Below, piece by piece: positions 36,162-47,027 of a DNA stretch of 55,361 nucleotides. The stretch is from an uncultured Bacteroidales bacterium (GTDB taxonomy: Bacteria; Bacteroidota; Bacteroidia; Bacteroidales; UBA932). How positions within the stretch are numbered: position 1 is the stretch's first letter; every line of letters starts with the position of its first letter. A program made the translations under genes and the position numbers. The notes below the pieces were generated by a model. The model had not been told where the DNA came from, made no database searches, and saw nothing but the letters and a program-made list of their open reading frames with translations. The DNA is taken from NCBI GenBank assembly GCA_946187975.1, contig CAMHTE010000003.1, positions 1 to 55,361 of the forward strand. The letters run 5' to 3'.

Positions 36162-38219
36162 CTATCCTATCTCGGCTCCGTTTACAAGTACCTCCTGAGG
36201 GGTGATGAAGCGCATCTTGCCGTCGCCCTGCTTAGCCATAAGGATCATACCCTTGGACTCGATTCCCTTTATTACACGGGGCTTGAGGTTGGCAAGTATG
36301 CATATCTGTTTGCCTAGCATATCCTCGGGAGAATAGAACTCCGCGATGCCGGACACGATGACACGTTTGTCGATACCGGTATCGATGGTGAGTTTGAGGA
36401 GTTTGTCGGTCTTTGGCACGCGTTCGGCCTCCAGGACGGTGGCGGTGCGGATGTCCATCTTTTCGAAATCGTCGAAAGTGCATTCTTCCTTCTGCGGAGC
36501 CACCTGCGCTGCGGCGGCAGCCTTTGCGGCGGCTTCCTTCTCGGCACGGATGGCGGCCAGACGGTCCAGCTGCTTCTGGATTGCATCGTCCTCTATCTTG
36601 GAGAACAGAAGCTCCGGCTCGGACAGTTTGTGACCTGCAGGAAGGATCTCCGCACTGCCCAGGCTCTCCCAATCGGCCTTTTCGATAGAGAGCATCTTCC
36701 TGAGGCGGGCACAGGCGAAGGGAGTGAAGGGCTCGAAGGCCACTGCCAGATCCGCGCACAGCTGCAGGCAGACATTCAGGATGGTTGCAGTGCGAGCCAT
36801 GTCGGTCTTGGCCACCTTCCAGGGTTCGCTGTCGGAGATGTATTTATTTCCTATGCGGGCTATCGACATGGCGTCCTTCAGTGCCTCGCGGAAGCGGAAA
36901 CCTTCGATATTGCGCTCAATGCTCGCGCGGAGTTCCGGAATCTGCTCCAGCACCTCGCGGTCGGCGGCGGTCAGTTCGCCTGCAGCGGGAACCTTGCCCT
37001 CGAAATACTTGTGGGTAAGAACTACGGCGCGGTTGACGAAGTTGCCGAAGATAGCTACGAGCTCGGAATTATTGCGGGCCTGGAACTCCTTCCAGCTGAA
37101 GTCGTTATCCTTGGTCTCGGGAGCATTGGCAGTGAGGACGTAGCGGAGCACATCTTCCTTGCCGGGGAAATCCTCGACGTATTCGTGCGCCCAAACGGCC
37201 CAGCCGCGCGAAGTGGAGATCTTGTCCCCTTCCAGGTTCAGGAACTCGTTGGCCGGCACGTTGTCGGGCAGGATGAATCCGTCGCCATAAGCCTTGAGCA
37301 TGGCTGGGAACACTATGCAGTGGAAAACTATATTGTCCTTGCCAATGAAATGAACCAGGCGCGTGTCGGGCGATTTCCACCATTTTTCCCAGCTGTCCGG
37401 CAGCAGCTCCATGGTGTTGGAGATGTATCCTATCGGGGCGTCGAACCACACGTAGAGAACCTTGCCCTCAGCGCCTTCGACGGGAACGGGAACGCCCCAG
37501 TCGAGATCGCGGGTGACGGCACGGGGCTGAAGACCTCCGTCGAGCCAGCTCTTGACCTGGCCGTAAACGGTGGAGCGCCACTCCTTATGTCCGTCGAGTA
37601 TCCATTCGCGCAGCCACTGTTCATAATCCTGGAGAGGGAGGTACCAATGGGTGGTCTTCTTCTTTATCGGCTCCGCTCCGCTGAGGCGGGAACGAGGATT
37701 GATAAGCTCCTCCGGGCTGAGCGTGGAGCCGCAGTGCTCGCACTGGTCGCCGTAGGCGCCCTCATGTCCGCAACGGGGGCAGGTGCCCTCTATATAACGG
37801 TCGGCAAGGAAGGTCTTGGCCTCCGGATCATAATACTGCTCGCTTTCGCGGGTAACGAACTTGCCTTCGTCGTATAGTTTGCGGAAGAACTGAGCGGCGT
37901 TCTTTTCGTGCACTTTGGAACTGGTCCGTCCGTAAACGTCGAAATTGATGCCCAGGGCCTTGAAACTGTCGGCGATAATCTTGTGGTATCTGTCCACTAT
38001 ATCCTGCGGGCTGCAGCCCTGCTGGCGGGCCTTGATGGTAATGGGAACCCCATGCTCGTCGCTGCCGCACACATACAGCACATCCTCTCCGCGAAGCCGG
38101 AGATACCTCACGTAGATGTCGGCAGGCACATAAACTCCGGCCAGGTGCCCGATATGCACCGGACCGTTGGCATAAGGCAACGCACAGGTTACCAGGGTTC
38201 TCTTGAACTTCTTTTCCAT
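36162..38219 (-). CDS. metG: Methionyl-tRNA synthetase with C-terminal tRNA-binding domain
   Basis: 685 aa; [28 protein letters not shown], zinc motif [19 protein letters not shown]-terminal [27 protein letters not shown]. Confidence 0.95.
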   Translation of the reverse strand: MEKKFKRTLVTCALPYANGPVHIGHLAGVYVPADIYVRYLRLRGEDVLYVCGSDEHGVPITIKARQQGCSPQDIVDRYHKIIADSFKALGINFDVYGRTSSKVHEKNAAQFFRKLYDEGKFVTRESEQYYDPEAKTFLADRYIEGTCPRCGHEGAYGDQCEHCGSTLSPEELINPRSRLSGAEPIKKKTTHWYLPLQDYEQWLREWILDGHKEWRSTVYGQVKSWLDGGLQPRAVTRDLDWGVPVPVEGAEGKVLYVWFDAPIGYISNTMELLPDSWEKWWKSPDTRLVHFIGKDNIVFHCIVFPAMLKAYGDGFILPDNVPANEFLNLEGDKISTSRGWAVWAHEYVEDFPGKEDVLRYVLTANAPETKDNDFSWKEFQARNNSELVAIFGNFVNRAVVLTHKYFEGKVPAAGELTAADREVLEQIPELRASIERNIEGFRFREALKDAMSIARIGNKYISDSEPWKVAKTDMARTATILNVCLQLCADLAVAFEPFTPFACARLRKMLSIEKADWESLGSAEILPAGHKLSEPELLFSKIEDDAIQKQLDRLAAIRAEKEAAAKAAAAAQVAPQKEECTFDDFEKMDIRTATVLEAERVPKTDKLLKLTIDTGIDKRVIVSGIAEFYSPEDMLGKQICILANLKPRVIKGIESKGMILMAKQGDGKMRFITPQEVLVNGAEIG

Positions 38220-40201
38220 TATTTATATTCTTCTTTTGCTATCTTTTGATGGTACTTTTCCTCCTTGCGACGCTGGACCATGATTTCGGCGAGTATGGCC
38301 TGCTCTTCCTCGGGAGAGACACCCTTCATGCTCTTCTGAAGACGCCTGGCTGTACTCTTCGCCCTTTTCTCCCCGAGATACAGGAGGGTTTTTGGCACCT
38401 GCGCCGCCAGCCATGAAGGGACCGCAGTCATGGAATTGCTGAGACTCTTGAGCGTAAGCGGATATTTGTCCATGGACAATTCCGCAACTATGGATGCGGT
38501 TATCCTGTCGGGGGAATCCATCAGGCGACGCACTATTTCCGACTGCTCCATACCTTCGTCGTACAGTTCCAAATATTTGTCGTAGAGGTCGCGGTACTGT
38601 GAATTGTAAAAAGGCTCGCCCGTCTCGTCGATAGCGGCCGAAATAAACTCCGCAACTGTCATCGGCTCCCCTTCCGGATCGTAATAACGCGAATCCGTTT
38701 CAAACTCCATAGGGTCGCAGCCATGACATAGCAGGAATCCCAGCAGCTCCTTCTCCACAGGGGATACTATGGGATCTTCGGGGATATATTTCTGCGGATT
38801 TGACGGCGTCGGGGACGGTGCGACGGAAACCTCAGTTTCCTGCGCCTGGGGCTCTCCGGAGGCACGGGCCTCGCGTTCGCGCTCGCGCTTCTCTTCTTCC
38901 AGCAGGCGGCTCCGAGTGGCATTCACACGGGTGAAGAGTATTTCCTGGCTGACGTCGAATTTGCGCGCGGCGGCGTCCACGAAGACGGAACGCTTTACGG
39001 CATCCGGGATTCGCGCTATTGTATCAGCGCAATCGTTCACGAAATTGGCCTTTCGGAGAGGGTCGCCAGCCGCCTCGCCAAGGAGTATGTCGGTCTTGAA
39101 GGTCAGGAAATCCTTCCCCTCGTTTTTAATGTAGTCCTGAACCTCTTCCAAAGTGTGCGCACGGGCGAAAGAGTCGGGATCCTCCCCTTCCGGGAGAAGC
39201 ACAACAGTCACGTCCATATCCTCTGCAAGGAGCATGTCGATATCCTTGAGCGAAGCGTGGATGCCGGCTGAATCGCCGTCGTTCATCAACACCACGTTCT
39301 TAGTAAACTTACGTATGAGGCGTACCTGCTGTACCGTAAGGGCCGTCCCGCAGGGGGCTACCACGTTGCAGATTCCCAGCTGGTGCAGCATCACCAGGTC
39401 CACGTTGCCCTCGACTATGATGCATCTGTCCTCCTTCGCAATGGCCTGCTTCGCGAACCATATTCCGAAGAGGATGTTGCTCTTCTTGTAAATCTCCGTG
39501 TCGGGAGAATTGACGTATTTGGCCGGGTTGTCGGAACGCAGCGTGCGGCCGCTGAAGGCTATCACGCGCCCGCTCACAGAGTGGATGGGGAACATCACGC
39601 GCTCGCGGAATTTGTCCGCGAGGGTTCCGTCCTCGCGCTTCACCACCAGACCTGCGTCCAGCAGGTATTCTTCCTTATAACCGGCAGCCCTGGCGGCATC
39701 GAGCAGGTCCGTCTTCCCCGATGGGGCCCATCCGAGCCCGAAACGGGCTATGGTCTCATCCTCGAGCTTGCGGGAATGGTAGTAGGCCATTGCAACGTCC
39801 TTGCCCTCGCCGGATTCGAGCTGGCCCGCGAAAAACTTCTGTGCGAACTCGCTCACAAGCAGAAGGCTCTCGCTGCGCTGACGCCTGACTTCCTCTTCCG
39901 GGGATAGCTCCTCCTCAACCACTTCTATATTATAGCGTTTTGCCATGTAACGCAGGGCCTCCGTGTACGAGCAATGCTCATGCTCCATCACGAAGCCCAC
40001 GGCGGAACCGGCCTTGCCGCAGCCGAAACATTTGTATATGCCCTTTGCGGGAGAGACGTAGAACGAAGGGGTCTTTTCCTCATGGAAGGGGCAGCAGGCA
40101 ACGTAATTGGCTCCGCGGCGCTTGAGCGTCACGAAGTCGCCCACCACCTCTTCGATACGGGCGGTGTCCAGGATAAGGTTGACTGTTTCCTGCGGAATCA
40201 C
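38219..40201 (-). CDS. dnaG: DNA primase
   Basis: 660 aa; zinc finger [48 protein letters not shown]. Confidence 0.95.
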   Translation of the reverse strand: MIPQETVNLILDTARIEEVVGDFVTLKRRGANYVACCPFHEEKTPSFYVSPAKGIYKCFGCGKAGSAVGFVMEHEHCSYTEALRYMAKRYNIEVVEEELSPEEEVRRQRSESLLLVSEFAQKFFAGQLESGEGKDVAMAYYHSRKLEDETIARFGLGWAPSGKTDLLDAARAAGYKEEYLLDAGLVVKREDGTLADKFRERVMFPIHSVSGRVIAFSGRTLRSDNPAKYVNSPDTEIYKKSNILFGIWFAKQAIAKEDRCIIVEGNVDLVMLHQLGICNVVAPCGTALTVQQVRLIRKFTKNVVLMNDGDSAGIHASLKDIDMLLAEDMDVTVVLLPEGEDPDSFARAHTLEEVQDYIKNEGKDFLTFKTDILLGEAAGDPLRKANFVNDCADTIARIPDAVKRSVFVDAAARKFDVSQEILFTRVNATRSRLLEEEKREREREARASGEPQAQETEVSVAPSPTPSNPQKYIPEDPIVSPVEKELLGFLLCHGCDPMEFETDSRYYDPEGEPMTVAEFISAAIDETGEPFYNSQYRDLYDKYLELYDEGMEQSEIVRRLMDSPDRITASIVAELSMDKYPLTLKSLSNSMTAVPSWLAAQVPKTLLYLGEKRAKSTARRLQKSMKGVSPEEEQAILAEIMVQRRKEEKYHQKIAKEEYK

Positions 40202-42411
40202 GATGCTATCTCACAAAGGAATTTAATACGGACCAGACGCACTTCCATCTCCTCGCAGTCGGGCTCGAGGGCTGCGACGGCGTCCTGCACCGAGTCGGAT
40301 TCGGCCTCGTCGCGAAAGTACTCATATATCTCCTCCACTATCTCCTCGTCTATGTTCTCCTCTATATAGTAATTGAGATCGAGTTTGGTTCCGGTCGCAA
40401 CTATGGCTTCGATCTCGCCCATGAGCTCATCCATGTCCATGCCCCTTGAGGAAGCTATGTCCTCGAGGTCCATGCGACGGTCTATGCTCTGGATTATAAA
40501 TATCTTGGTGGCGCCCTTGCCGGGAGCGGTCTTTACCACAAAGTCGTCCGGACGGGTTATCTCGTTCTGCTCCACATAGCGCTTGATGAGCGCCAGGAAC
40601 TCCTCTCCGAACTTACGGGCCTTGCCCTCGCCCACCCCCTGGCAGTTCTTGAGTTCGTCGAAGGTGATGGGATAAAGTATGGACATGTCCTGGAGCGCGG
40701 AGTCGCTGAAGATGATCCAGGGCTGAAGTCCGAGCTTGTGAGAGAGGGACTTGCGGAGGTCTTTGAGCATAGGCAGGAGCACGGGATCGGCCCCTCCCCC
40801 GGAACGCACCGCGGCGTTGGCGGCTACTGCCTCGTCGTCATCGTCGTCGGGCTCACCGTCGGTTTCGTCGTAACGGGTATCCTCTATCAACTGCAGTTCC
40901 CAAGGGTTCTCCAGGAAGCGGCGGCCTTCGTCGCTGACGCGGATGAGTCCATAGGATTCGATTTCCTTCTCAAGCAGATGATGCACGAGGCCCTGATGAA
41001 TTACAGTACACCAGAAACGCTCGTCGCGGGGGGCGCCCGCTCCGAAGAATTCCAGCTCGTCGTGCTTGTACGACTTTATCATGGCGTTCTCCGTGCCGGC
41101 GAGTATGCAGGCGAGATGCTCGACCTTGAAGTGTTCGGGCAGGCTCTCGATGAGGCGTATCAGCAGGCGCATCTGCTCGCGGCCGTCGAAAACCGGCTTG
41201 GGATGCAGGCAGTTATCGCAGCATCCGCAGTTGTCCTTGGGATAATCCTCGCCGAAGTAGCCCAGCAGCAGTTTCCTGCGGCACTGGCCGGATTCGGCAT
41301 AGGCCACGACCTCGTTCAGTAGCTGGCGGCTGATTTCCTGCTCGCTGACGGGCTTTCCCTGCATAAACTTCTCGAGCTTGCGTATATCCTTGTAACTGTA
41401 ATACGCCAGGCAGATACCCTCCAGGCCGTCGCGGCCGGCGCGACCGGTCTCCTGATAATAGCTCTCGATGCTCTTGGGGATGTCGTAGTGGATGACGAAG
41501 CGCACGTCGGGCTTATCGATGCCCATTCCGAAGGCTATGGTCGCCACAATGACGTCTATCTCCTCCATCAGGAAGCGGTCCTGGTTCTCCGCACGGACGC
41601 GGGCCTCCAGCCCGGCGTGATACGGCAGGGCACGTATCCCATTGATACAGAGGAACTCCGCCATCTCCTCAACCTTCTTGCGGCTGAGGCAGTAGATAAT
41701 GCCGGATTTTCCGGCGTGCTGGCGGATGAACTTTACTATGTCCTTTTCGGCATCGACCTTTCCGCGCACCTCGTAATAGAGGTTCGGGCGGTTGAACGAC
41801 GACTTGAATATTCCAGCGTTGGGGATGCCAAGGTTCTTTAGTATGTCGCTCTGTACCTTGGGGGTAGCGGTTGCCGTCAGGGCGATTATGGGCGCGCGGC
41901 CTATCTCCTCCACGAGGGAACGGATGCGCCGGTACTCAGGACGGAAGTCGTGACCCCACTCGGAAATACAGTGGGCCTCGTCCACAGCGTAGAACGATAC
42001 CTTTATTATCCTGAGCAGAGCGACGTTCTCTTCCTTGGTCAGCGACTCGGGAGCCACGTAGAGTATCTTGGTCTTGCCGGCGATGAGGTCGGCGCGGACG
42101 TCGTCCATCTCCTGCCTCGAAAGTGAGGAATTAAGAAAATGGGCTATGCTCTCGTTGCCGTTCACGAAGCCGCGGAGCACATCGACCTGGTTCTTCATCA
42201 GGGCGATAAGAGGCGAAATTACTATGGCCGTTCCGTCAGCTACCAGGGCCGGAAGCTGATAACACAAGGATTTTCCACCTCCGGTGGGCATCAGCACGAA
42301 CGCATCGCCGCCGTTCAGGACATGGTTTATAACCACTTCCTGATCGCCTTTGAAAGTGTCGTAGCCGAAGAATTCCTTCAGGGTCTTGTGTATTACTTCC
42401 GAATAATCCAT
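40198..42411 (-). CDS. recQ: ATP-dependent DNA helicase RecQ
   Basis: LMPTGGGKSLCYQLPAL, DEAHCISEWGHDFRPEY, HRDC-like C-terminus. Start MDYSEVIHKTLKEFFGY at 42411, not the track start 42441. Confidence 0.93.
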   Translation of the reverse strand: MDYSEVIHKTLKEFFGYDTFKGDQEVVINHVLNGGDAFVLMPTGGGKSLCYQLPALVADGTAIVISPLIALMKNQVDVLRGFVNGNESIAHFLNSSLSRQEMDDVRADLIAGKTKILYVAPESLTKEENVALLRIIKVSFYAVDEAHCISEWGHDFRPEYRRIRSLVEEIGRAPIIALTATATPKVQSDILKNLGIPNAGIFKSSFNRPNLYYEVRGKVDAEKDIVKFIRQHAGKSGIIYCLSRKKVEEMAEFLCINGIRALPYHAGLEARVRAENQDRFLMEEIDVIVATIAFGMGIDKPDVRFVIHYDIPKSIESYYQETGRAGRDGLEGICLAYYSYKDIRKLEKFMQGKPVSEQEISRQLLNEVVAYAESGQCRRKLLLGYFGEDYPKDNCGCCDNCLHPKPVFDGREQMRLLIRLIESLPEHFKVEHLACILAGTENAMIKSYKHDELEFFGAGAPRDERFWCTVIHQGLVHHLLEKEIESYGLIRVSDEGRRFLENPWELQLIEDTRYDETDGEPDDDDDEAVAANAAVRSGGGADPVLLPMLKDLRKSLSHKLGLQPWIIFSDSALQDMSILYPITFDELKNCQGVGEGKARKFGEEFLALIKRYVEQNEITRPDDFVVKTAPGKGATKIFIIQSIDRRMDLEDIASSRGMDMDELMGEIEAIVATGTKLDLNYYIEENIDEEIVEEIYEYFRDEAESDSVQDAVAALEPDCEEMEVRLVRIKFLCEIAS

Positions 42412-42418
42412 GCTCGCG

Positions 42419-43660
42419 TCAGTCCAAAGTGTGAATTGCAAGTCCGGACCGCAGTTTGGGTTCGAACCAGGTAGTCTTGGGAGGCATGATGTTACCGCTA
42501 TCCGCGATACGCACCAGCTGGTCCATGGAGACGGGGTACATTGCGAAGGCGACCGCCATCTCGCCGGAATCCACGCGGCGCTGCAGTTCGCCCAGTCCGC
42601 GGATACCTCCTACGAAATCGATCCGTTTGTCGGTACGCAGATCCTTGATACCCAGGATTTTGTCGAGGACGAGATTGGAGAGTATGGTCACGTCCAGCAC
42701 CCCGATGGGATCGGAGTCGTCGTAGCGGCCTGGCTTCGCCTTGAGCGAATACCAGATGCCGTCCAGATACATTCCGAACTCATGAAGGGCGGAGGGACGG
42801 TAAGGCGAGGATCCTTCGGGCTTAACGTCGAAATCCTTGTCCAATGCAGCGAGGAAGGCAGCCTTGTCCAGACCGTTCAGGTCCTTTACCACACGGTTGT
42901 AATCGATTATTTTAAGCTGTCCGGCAGGGAAACAGACTGCCATGAACCAGTTATACTCTTCCTCTCCCGTATGGTTGGGATTCTGAGCTTTCTTTTCCTC
43001 GCAGACACGGGCGGCCGCCGCAGTGCGATGGTGGCCGTCGGCCACATAGAAGGCCTCGACTCCCCCGGTGAAGAGTTCGGTTATGCGTGCTATGGTGGCA
43101 TCGTCCGAGACGGTCCAGAACTTGTGCCCGAAGCCGTTGTCGTCAACAAAGGAATACTCAGGAGCGGCGGCGGTAACCCCGGCGACGATGGCGTCGAGGT
43201 CCGCGTCGTCCTTGTACGCGAAGAACACCGGTTCGATATTGGCGTTCTGGATGCGCACGTGCACCATGCGGTCGTCTTCCTTGTCCTTGCGGGTAAGTTC
43301 ATGCTTCTTGATAAGCCCGGAAGCATAATCGCCGGCATGGGCGCAGAGCACTATGCCGTACTGGGTGCGTCCGTCCATGGTCTGGGCGTAAATGTAATAG
43401 CACGGCTTGGGGTCGCGGCGGAGCCACCCGCGCTCCTGCCAGAGGCGGAAATTCTTTACGGCACGCTCGTACACCCTGGGGTCGTGGTCGGGAAGAATAG
43501 GGTCGAAATCAATTTCCGGCTTCGTGATATGAAGCAGCGACTTATCGCCGGCGATACGGGCCGCCTCGACGGAGTTGAGTACGTCGTACGGAGGGGCCGC
43601 CACCTCGGTAACGAGGTCGCGCGGAGGCCTTACGGCCGCAAAGGGTTTGACTCTGACCAT
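42419..43660 (-). CDS. DUF1015 family protein
   Basis: 413 aa; VRPPRDLVTEVAAPPYDVLNSVEA N-terminus, YVADGHHRTAAA motif; downstream of serA by 1 nt. Confidence 0.88.
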   Translation of the reverse strand: MVRVKPFAAVRPPRDLVTEVAAPPYDVLNSVEAARIAGDKSLLHITKPEIDFDPILPDHDPRVYERAVKNFRLWQERGWLRRDPKPCYYIYAQTMDGRTQYGIVLCAHAGDYASGLIKKHELTRKDKEDDRMVHVRIQNANIEPVFFAYKDDADLDAIVAGVTAAAPEYSFVDDNGFGHKFWTVSDDATIARITELFTGGVEAFYVADGHHRTAAAARVCEEKKAQNPNHTGEEEYNWFMAVCFPAGQLKIIDYNRVVKDLNGLDKAAFLAALDKDFDVKPEGSSPYRPSALHEFGMYLDGIWYSLKAKPGRYDDSDPIGVLDVTILSNLVLDKILGIKDLRTDKRIDFVGGIRGLGELQRRVDSGEMAVAFAMYPVSMDQLVRIADSGNIMPPKTTWFEPKLRSGLAIHTLD

Positions 43661-43661
43661 A

Positions 43662-44582
43662 TTATTTGTTTACCTGGAAACGGGTATTACCCGTTGCAAA
43701 ATAATCCACTATCTGGCGCGCAGCGGCAAGGCCGGCGTTCATGTTAGCCTCAGCGGTCTGGGCACCCATCTTCTTGGGAGTAGCGAACACCCTGAGTCCG
43801 AAAGCCTCCTGCATGGCGGCGTAATTGTCGGGAGCCACGTCGGTGATGTACTTGAGGTCGGGGCGCTCCTGAAGGGCACGGAAAAGACCGGCCTCGTCGA
43901 TGACCTCCTTGCGGGCCGTGTTAACGAGCGTGGCGCCCTTGGGCATGCCGCTCACTAGCTCGTAACCTATGGAACCTATGGTCTCCGGGGTTGCGGGGAT
44001 ATGGATGGACACGTAGTCGCAACTTGAATAGAGGTCGGCAAGGTCCTTTGCCGGCTCGGCTCCGCCTTCGATTATCTTCTCAGCGGGGAGGAACGGGTCG
44101 ATGGCCTTCACCTTCATTCCGAGAGCCTCGGCTTTTGCACCCACCAGGCGTCCTACGTTTCCGAAAGCCTGGATGCCGAGCGTCTTGCCCTGGATCTCGG
44201 ACCCGGTTGCGGGAGTGAACTGGGTGCGGGCCATGTAGATCATCATGGCTATGGCCAGTTCCGCCACGGCGTTGGAGTTCTGTCCGGGGGTGTTCATAAC
44301 CACCACCCCATGAGCTGTGGCTGCGGCAAGGTCGACGTTATCGAAACCGGCGCCCGCGCGGACGACTATCTTCAGCCCGGGAGCTGCGTCCAGCACTGTT
44401 GCAGTAACTTTATCCGAGCGAACTATCAGCGCCTGTGCATCGGCCACGGCGGCCTTCAGCTCATCTTCGCCGGCATATTTCTCGAGCAGGGCGACCTCGT
44501 GCCCGGCCTTGGAAAGTATCTCCTTTATTCCCGCCACCGCGGCTGCCGCGAATGGCTTCTGGGTTGCTATGAGTATCTTCAT
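43662..44582 (-). CDS. serA: D-3-phosphoglycerate dehydrogenase (short form)
   Basis: 306 aa; [41 protein letters not shown]; linked to serC. Confidence 0.9.
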   Translation of the reverse strand: MKILIATQKPFAAAAVAGIKEILSKAGHEVALLEKYAGEDELKAAVADAQALIVRSDKVTATVLDAAPGLKIVVRAGAGFDNVDLAAATAHGVVVMNTPGQNSNAVAELAIAMMIYMARTQFTPATGSEIQGKTLGIQAFGNVGRLVGAKAEALGMKVKAIDPFLPAEKIIEGGAEPAKDLADLYSSCDYVSIHIPATPETIGSIGYELVSGMPKGATLVNTARKEVIDEAGLFRALQERPDLKYITDVAPDNYAAMQEAFGLRVFATPKKMGAQTAEANMNAGLAAARQIVDYFATGNTRFQVNK

Positions 44583-45652
44583 TTCTTGATCTTTTCAAAC
44601 TCCTGCATTGCCGCCACGAGCGCTTCCACGTCTTCCTGCGTGCATGCATTGTAAACCGATGCGCGGAAACCGCCTACCGAACGGTGGCCCTTGATGCCTA
44701 TCATTCCCCTTTCCTTGGCGAAGGCGAGGAACTCGTCCTGCAGCGCCTCGTATCCGGGAGCCATGACGAAGCAGATGTTCATGATGGAACGGTCTTCCTT
44801 CACCGCAGTGCCCGTGAACAGGGAGTTGCGGTCGATCTCGCCGTAAAGGGTTGCGGCCTTGCGCTCGTTGATGGCATGGATGGCCTCCACGCCGCCTATT
44901 CCCTTGAGCCACTTGAGGGTTTCGTTCATCACGTAGATGGAGAATACGGGAGGAGTGTTGAACATGGAGCCCTTGTCGATGTGCACGCGGTAGTCCAACA
45001 TGGTGGGAAGATAACGACTCACTTTGCCCAGGCTGTCCTTGCGTATGATGGCGAACGCCACACCGGCAGGGCCGGCATTCTTCTGCGCACCGCCGTAGAT
45101 CATAGCATACTTGCTTACGTCCACCTTGCGGCTCAGTATGTCGGACGACATATCGGCGATGAGGGGAACGGGGCAGTCGTAGTCTTCCTTAATCTCCGTA
45201 CCGTAGATTGTATTATTGGTGGTGATGTGCAGGTAATCGAGGTCCTTGGGCACGTCGTAGCCCTTGGGGATATAGCTGTAGTTCTTGTCGGCCGAGCAGG
45301 CGATGGCATAAGCCTCTCCTATACCTTGAGCCTCCTTGAGGGCCTTGTGGGCCCAGACGCCGGTGTCGAGATAGGCGGCCTTGTGCTCGAGGTAGTTCAT
45401 GGCCACATAGAGGAACTGCAGGCTGGCGCCTCCTCCCAGGAAAACCGTCTCGTATTCCTCGGGGATGTTCAGGAGCTCGCGCCACAGGGCGCGGGTTTCG
45501 TCCATGACGGCCTCCCATTCCTTAGTTCTGTGCGATATGCTTATAAGAGATACTCCGGTGCCCTTGAAATCGAGCAGAGCCTCTCTGGCGTGCTCTATTA
45601 CAACCTCCGGCAGAAGACAGGGACCGGCATTGAAAACATGAACCTTGCTCAT
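44579..45652 (-). CDS. serC: Phosphoserine aminotransferase
   Basis: 357 aa; [59 protein letters not shown]. Confidence 0.94.
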   Translation of the reverse strand: MSKVHVFNAGPCLLPEVVIEHAREALLDFKGTGVSLISISHRTKEWEAVMDETRALWRELLNIPEEYETVFLGGGASLQFLYVAMNYLEHKAAYLDTGVWAHKALKEAQGIGEAYAIACSADKNYSYIPKGYDVPKDLDYLHITTNNTIYGTEIKEDYDCPVPLIADMSSDILSRKVDVSKYAMIYGGAQKNAGPAGVAFAIIRKDSLGKVSRYLPTMLDYRVHIDKGSMFNTPPVFSIYVMNETLKWLKGIGGVEAIHAINERKAATLYGEIDRNSLFTGTAVKEDRSIMNICFVMAPGYEALQDEFLAFAKERGMIGIKGHRSVGGFRASVYNACTQEDVEALVAAMQEFEKIKK

Positions 45653-46293
45653 TGCTTTTGAATTTTATTCTTAAAGATACCTATTTTTTCGATATGTTCA
45701 AAAAAAACGTGCTCCTTTCCGGCGGGCACCCTCAGGCGGAATATGCATTCGTCCCCGAAGGACCGTTCCAGCACCTCTATCCCGAAGTTTTTGAGTGCCG
45801 CCATGAAGGACGGCATCGTTTCGTAGGGGAAGCCTACGGACCAAATACGGGCGGCGGTGCATTCCACGGTACCGGCGGCGTCCAGGGCGTCGGCCGCGGC
45901 GCTCCTGTAAGCCCTGATGAGCCCCGGAACACCCAGCAGTATGCCTCCGAAGTACCGCACCACCACTACCAGCACGTCCTTCAAACCCCTGGAATCTATC
46001 TGCGAAAGGATCTGCCTGCCTGCCGTTCCCGAAGGCTCTCCGTCATCGTTCGCGCGCCACAACCCTTCCTGCGAGAGCACGGGCCCGTCAGGGCCTTCTT
46101 CCAGGCTGGAGATACGATAGGCGTAACAGTGATGACGGGCGCCGTGATGCTCGCGGCGCAAGGCGTCCACGAGAGGTTTTACTTCCTCCTCGGACCTGAC
46201 GGGATAGGCATACGCGAGAAAGCGGCTGCCGCTCTCCTTATACAGCCCCTGCGCGGAGGAAGCGATGCCCGTATATTTATCGTCCGGAAGCAT
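45649..46293 (-). CDS. YigZ/IMPACT family protein
   Basis: [47 protein letters not shown]. Start [11 protein letters not shown] at 46293, not the track start 46449. Confidence 0.88.
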   Translation of the reverse strand: MLPDDKYTGIASSAQGLYKESGSRFLAYAYPVRSEEEVKPLVDALRREHHGARHHCYAYRISSLEEGPDGPVLSQEGLWRANDDGEPSGTAGRQILSQIDSRGLKDVLVVVVRYFGGILLGVPGLIRAYRSAAADALDAAGTVECTAARIWSVGFPYETMPSFMAALKNFGIEVLERSFGDECIFRLRVPAGKEHVFFEHIEKIGIFKNKIQKQ

Positions 46294-46296
46294 AAC

Positions 46297-46324
46297 CAAA
46301 TTTAGCAAAAATCTTGTATATTCG
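46297..46324. promoter_or_regulatory. Divergent promoter region between yigZ-like gene (-) and 190-aa gene (+)
   Basis: CAAATTTA 46297-46304 (minus TAAATTTG) and the near-consensus TATATTCG 46317-46324 (plus). Confidence 0.4.
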
Positions 46325-46344
46325 CATCGTATTCGGTTAAAATT

Positions 46345-46917
46345 ATGCCTATGGCCTATAAATACCGCGTCACCCTCGAGGGTATAAAAGGATTCTTCCG
46401 CGTTTACATAATCAACGGCAGCAACACGCTGTACACCTTCCATAAACAATTACGCGCGGACCTTGAGTTCGCACAGGACCAGCAGATTCTCTTCAAGGCC
46501 CTGGATGAGGCCGGTGCGGTCGTGGGACGTTACGCCCTCATGGCCCTGCCCGGCAACAAGGCGGTGGACGAGGTGACGATAGCCGAAACCGTCAAGGCCG
46601 GAATAGTCCGGCTTGTGTATTTCTACGACGTGTCCTCCCGCAAGAGTGTCATCATAAGCTTCGAGGGAGAAGCGCCCGAACGCGGACCCCTGCCCGTCTG
46701 CATCGAGTCCAAGGGCCCGCTTCCCATCGAATTCGAAAACGGTTACGTAGCCTTCGAGGATCTTCCTGACGACAGGCGCCGCCTTCCCGGCGAGAAAGCC
46801 CCGGGCGAGGAGGGAGACGACGATGATGATGACGAAGACTTCGACGAGGAGGACGAAGACGAAGTGGACGAGGACCGCGAGGAGGAAGAAGTCATCTACG
46901 ACGGCGACGAAGAATAG
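46345..46917 (+). CDS. pRiA4b ORF-3 / IS1096-TnpR-like domain protein with acidic C-terminal tail
   Basis: 190 aa; YKYRVTLEGIKGFFRVYIINGSNTLYTFHKQLRADLEF; C-terminus almost entirely D/E. Confidence 0.6.
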   Translation: MPMAYKYRVTLEGIKGFFRVYIINGSNTLYTFHKQLRADLEFAQDQQILFKALDEAGAVVGRYALMALPGNKAVDEVTIAETVKAGIVRLVYFYDVSSRKSVIISFEGEAPERGPLPVCIESKGPLPIEFENGYVAFEDLPDDRRRLPGEKAPGEEGDDDDDDEDFDEEDEDEVDEDREEEEVIYDGDEE

Positions 46918-46919
46918 CA

Positions 46920-46955
46920 GTTTGTTTGCAAAAACGGCCATTTTTGCAAACAAAC
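46920..46955. terminator. Hairpin 1 (15-bp perfect stem, 6-nt loop), possible bidirectional terminator
   Basis: GTTTGTTTGCAAAAA-CGGCCA-TTTTTGCAAACAAAC. Confidence 0.75.
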
Positions 46956-46969
46956 CTTCTTAAAAATCA

Positions 46970-47007
46970 ATTCCGTTCGCAAAAACGCCGGTTTTTGCGA
47001 ACGGAAT
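46970..47007. terminator. Hairpin 2 (17-bp perfect stem, 4-nt loop), possible bidirectional terminator
   Basis: ATTCCGTTCGCAAAAAC-GCCG-GTTTTTGCGAACGGAAT. Confidence 0.75.
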
Positions 47008-47027
47008 CAGTTTAAAGCAGGAGCAAA

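Noticed and set aside
42410-43747. 445-aa plus-strand ORF opposite the DUF1015 gene
   Set aside because: Antisense shadow ORF with no family signature.
46345-46917. Insertion sequence, because of the IS1096-TnpR-like domain
   Set aside because: No transposase, terminal inverted repeats or target duplication; the nearby palindromes are 3' hairpins on one side only.
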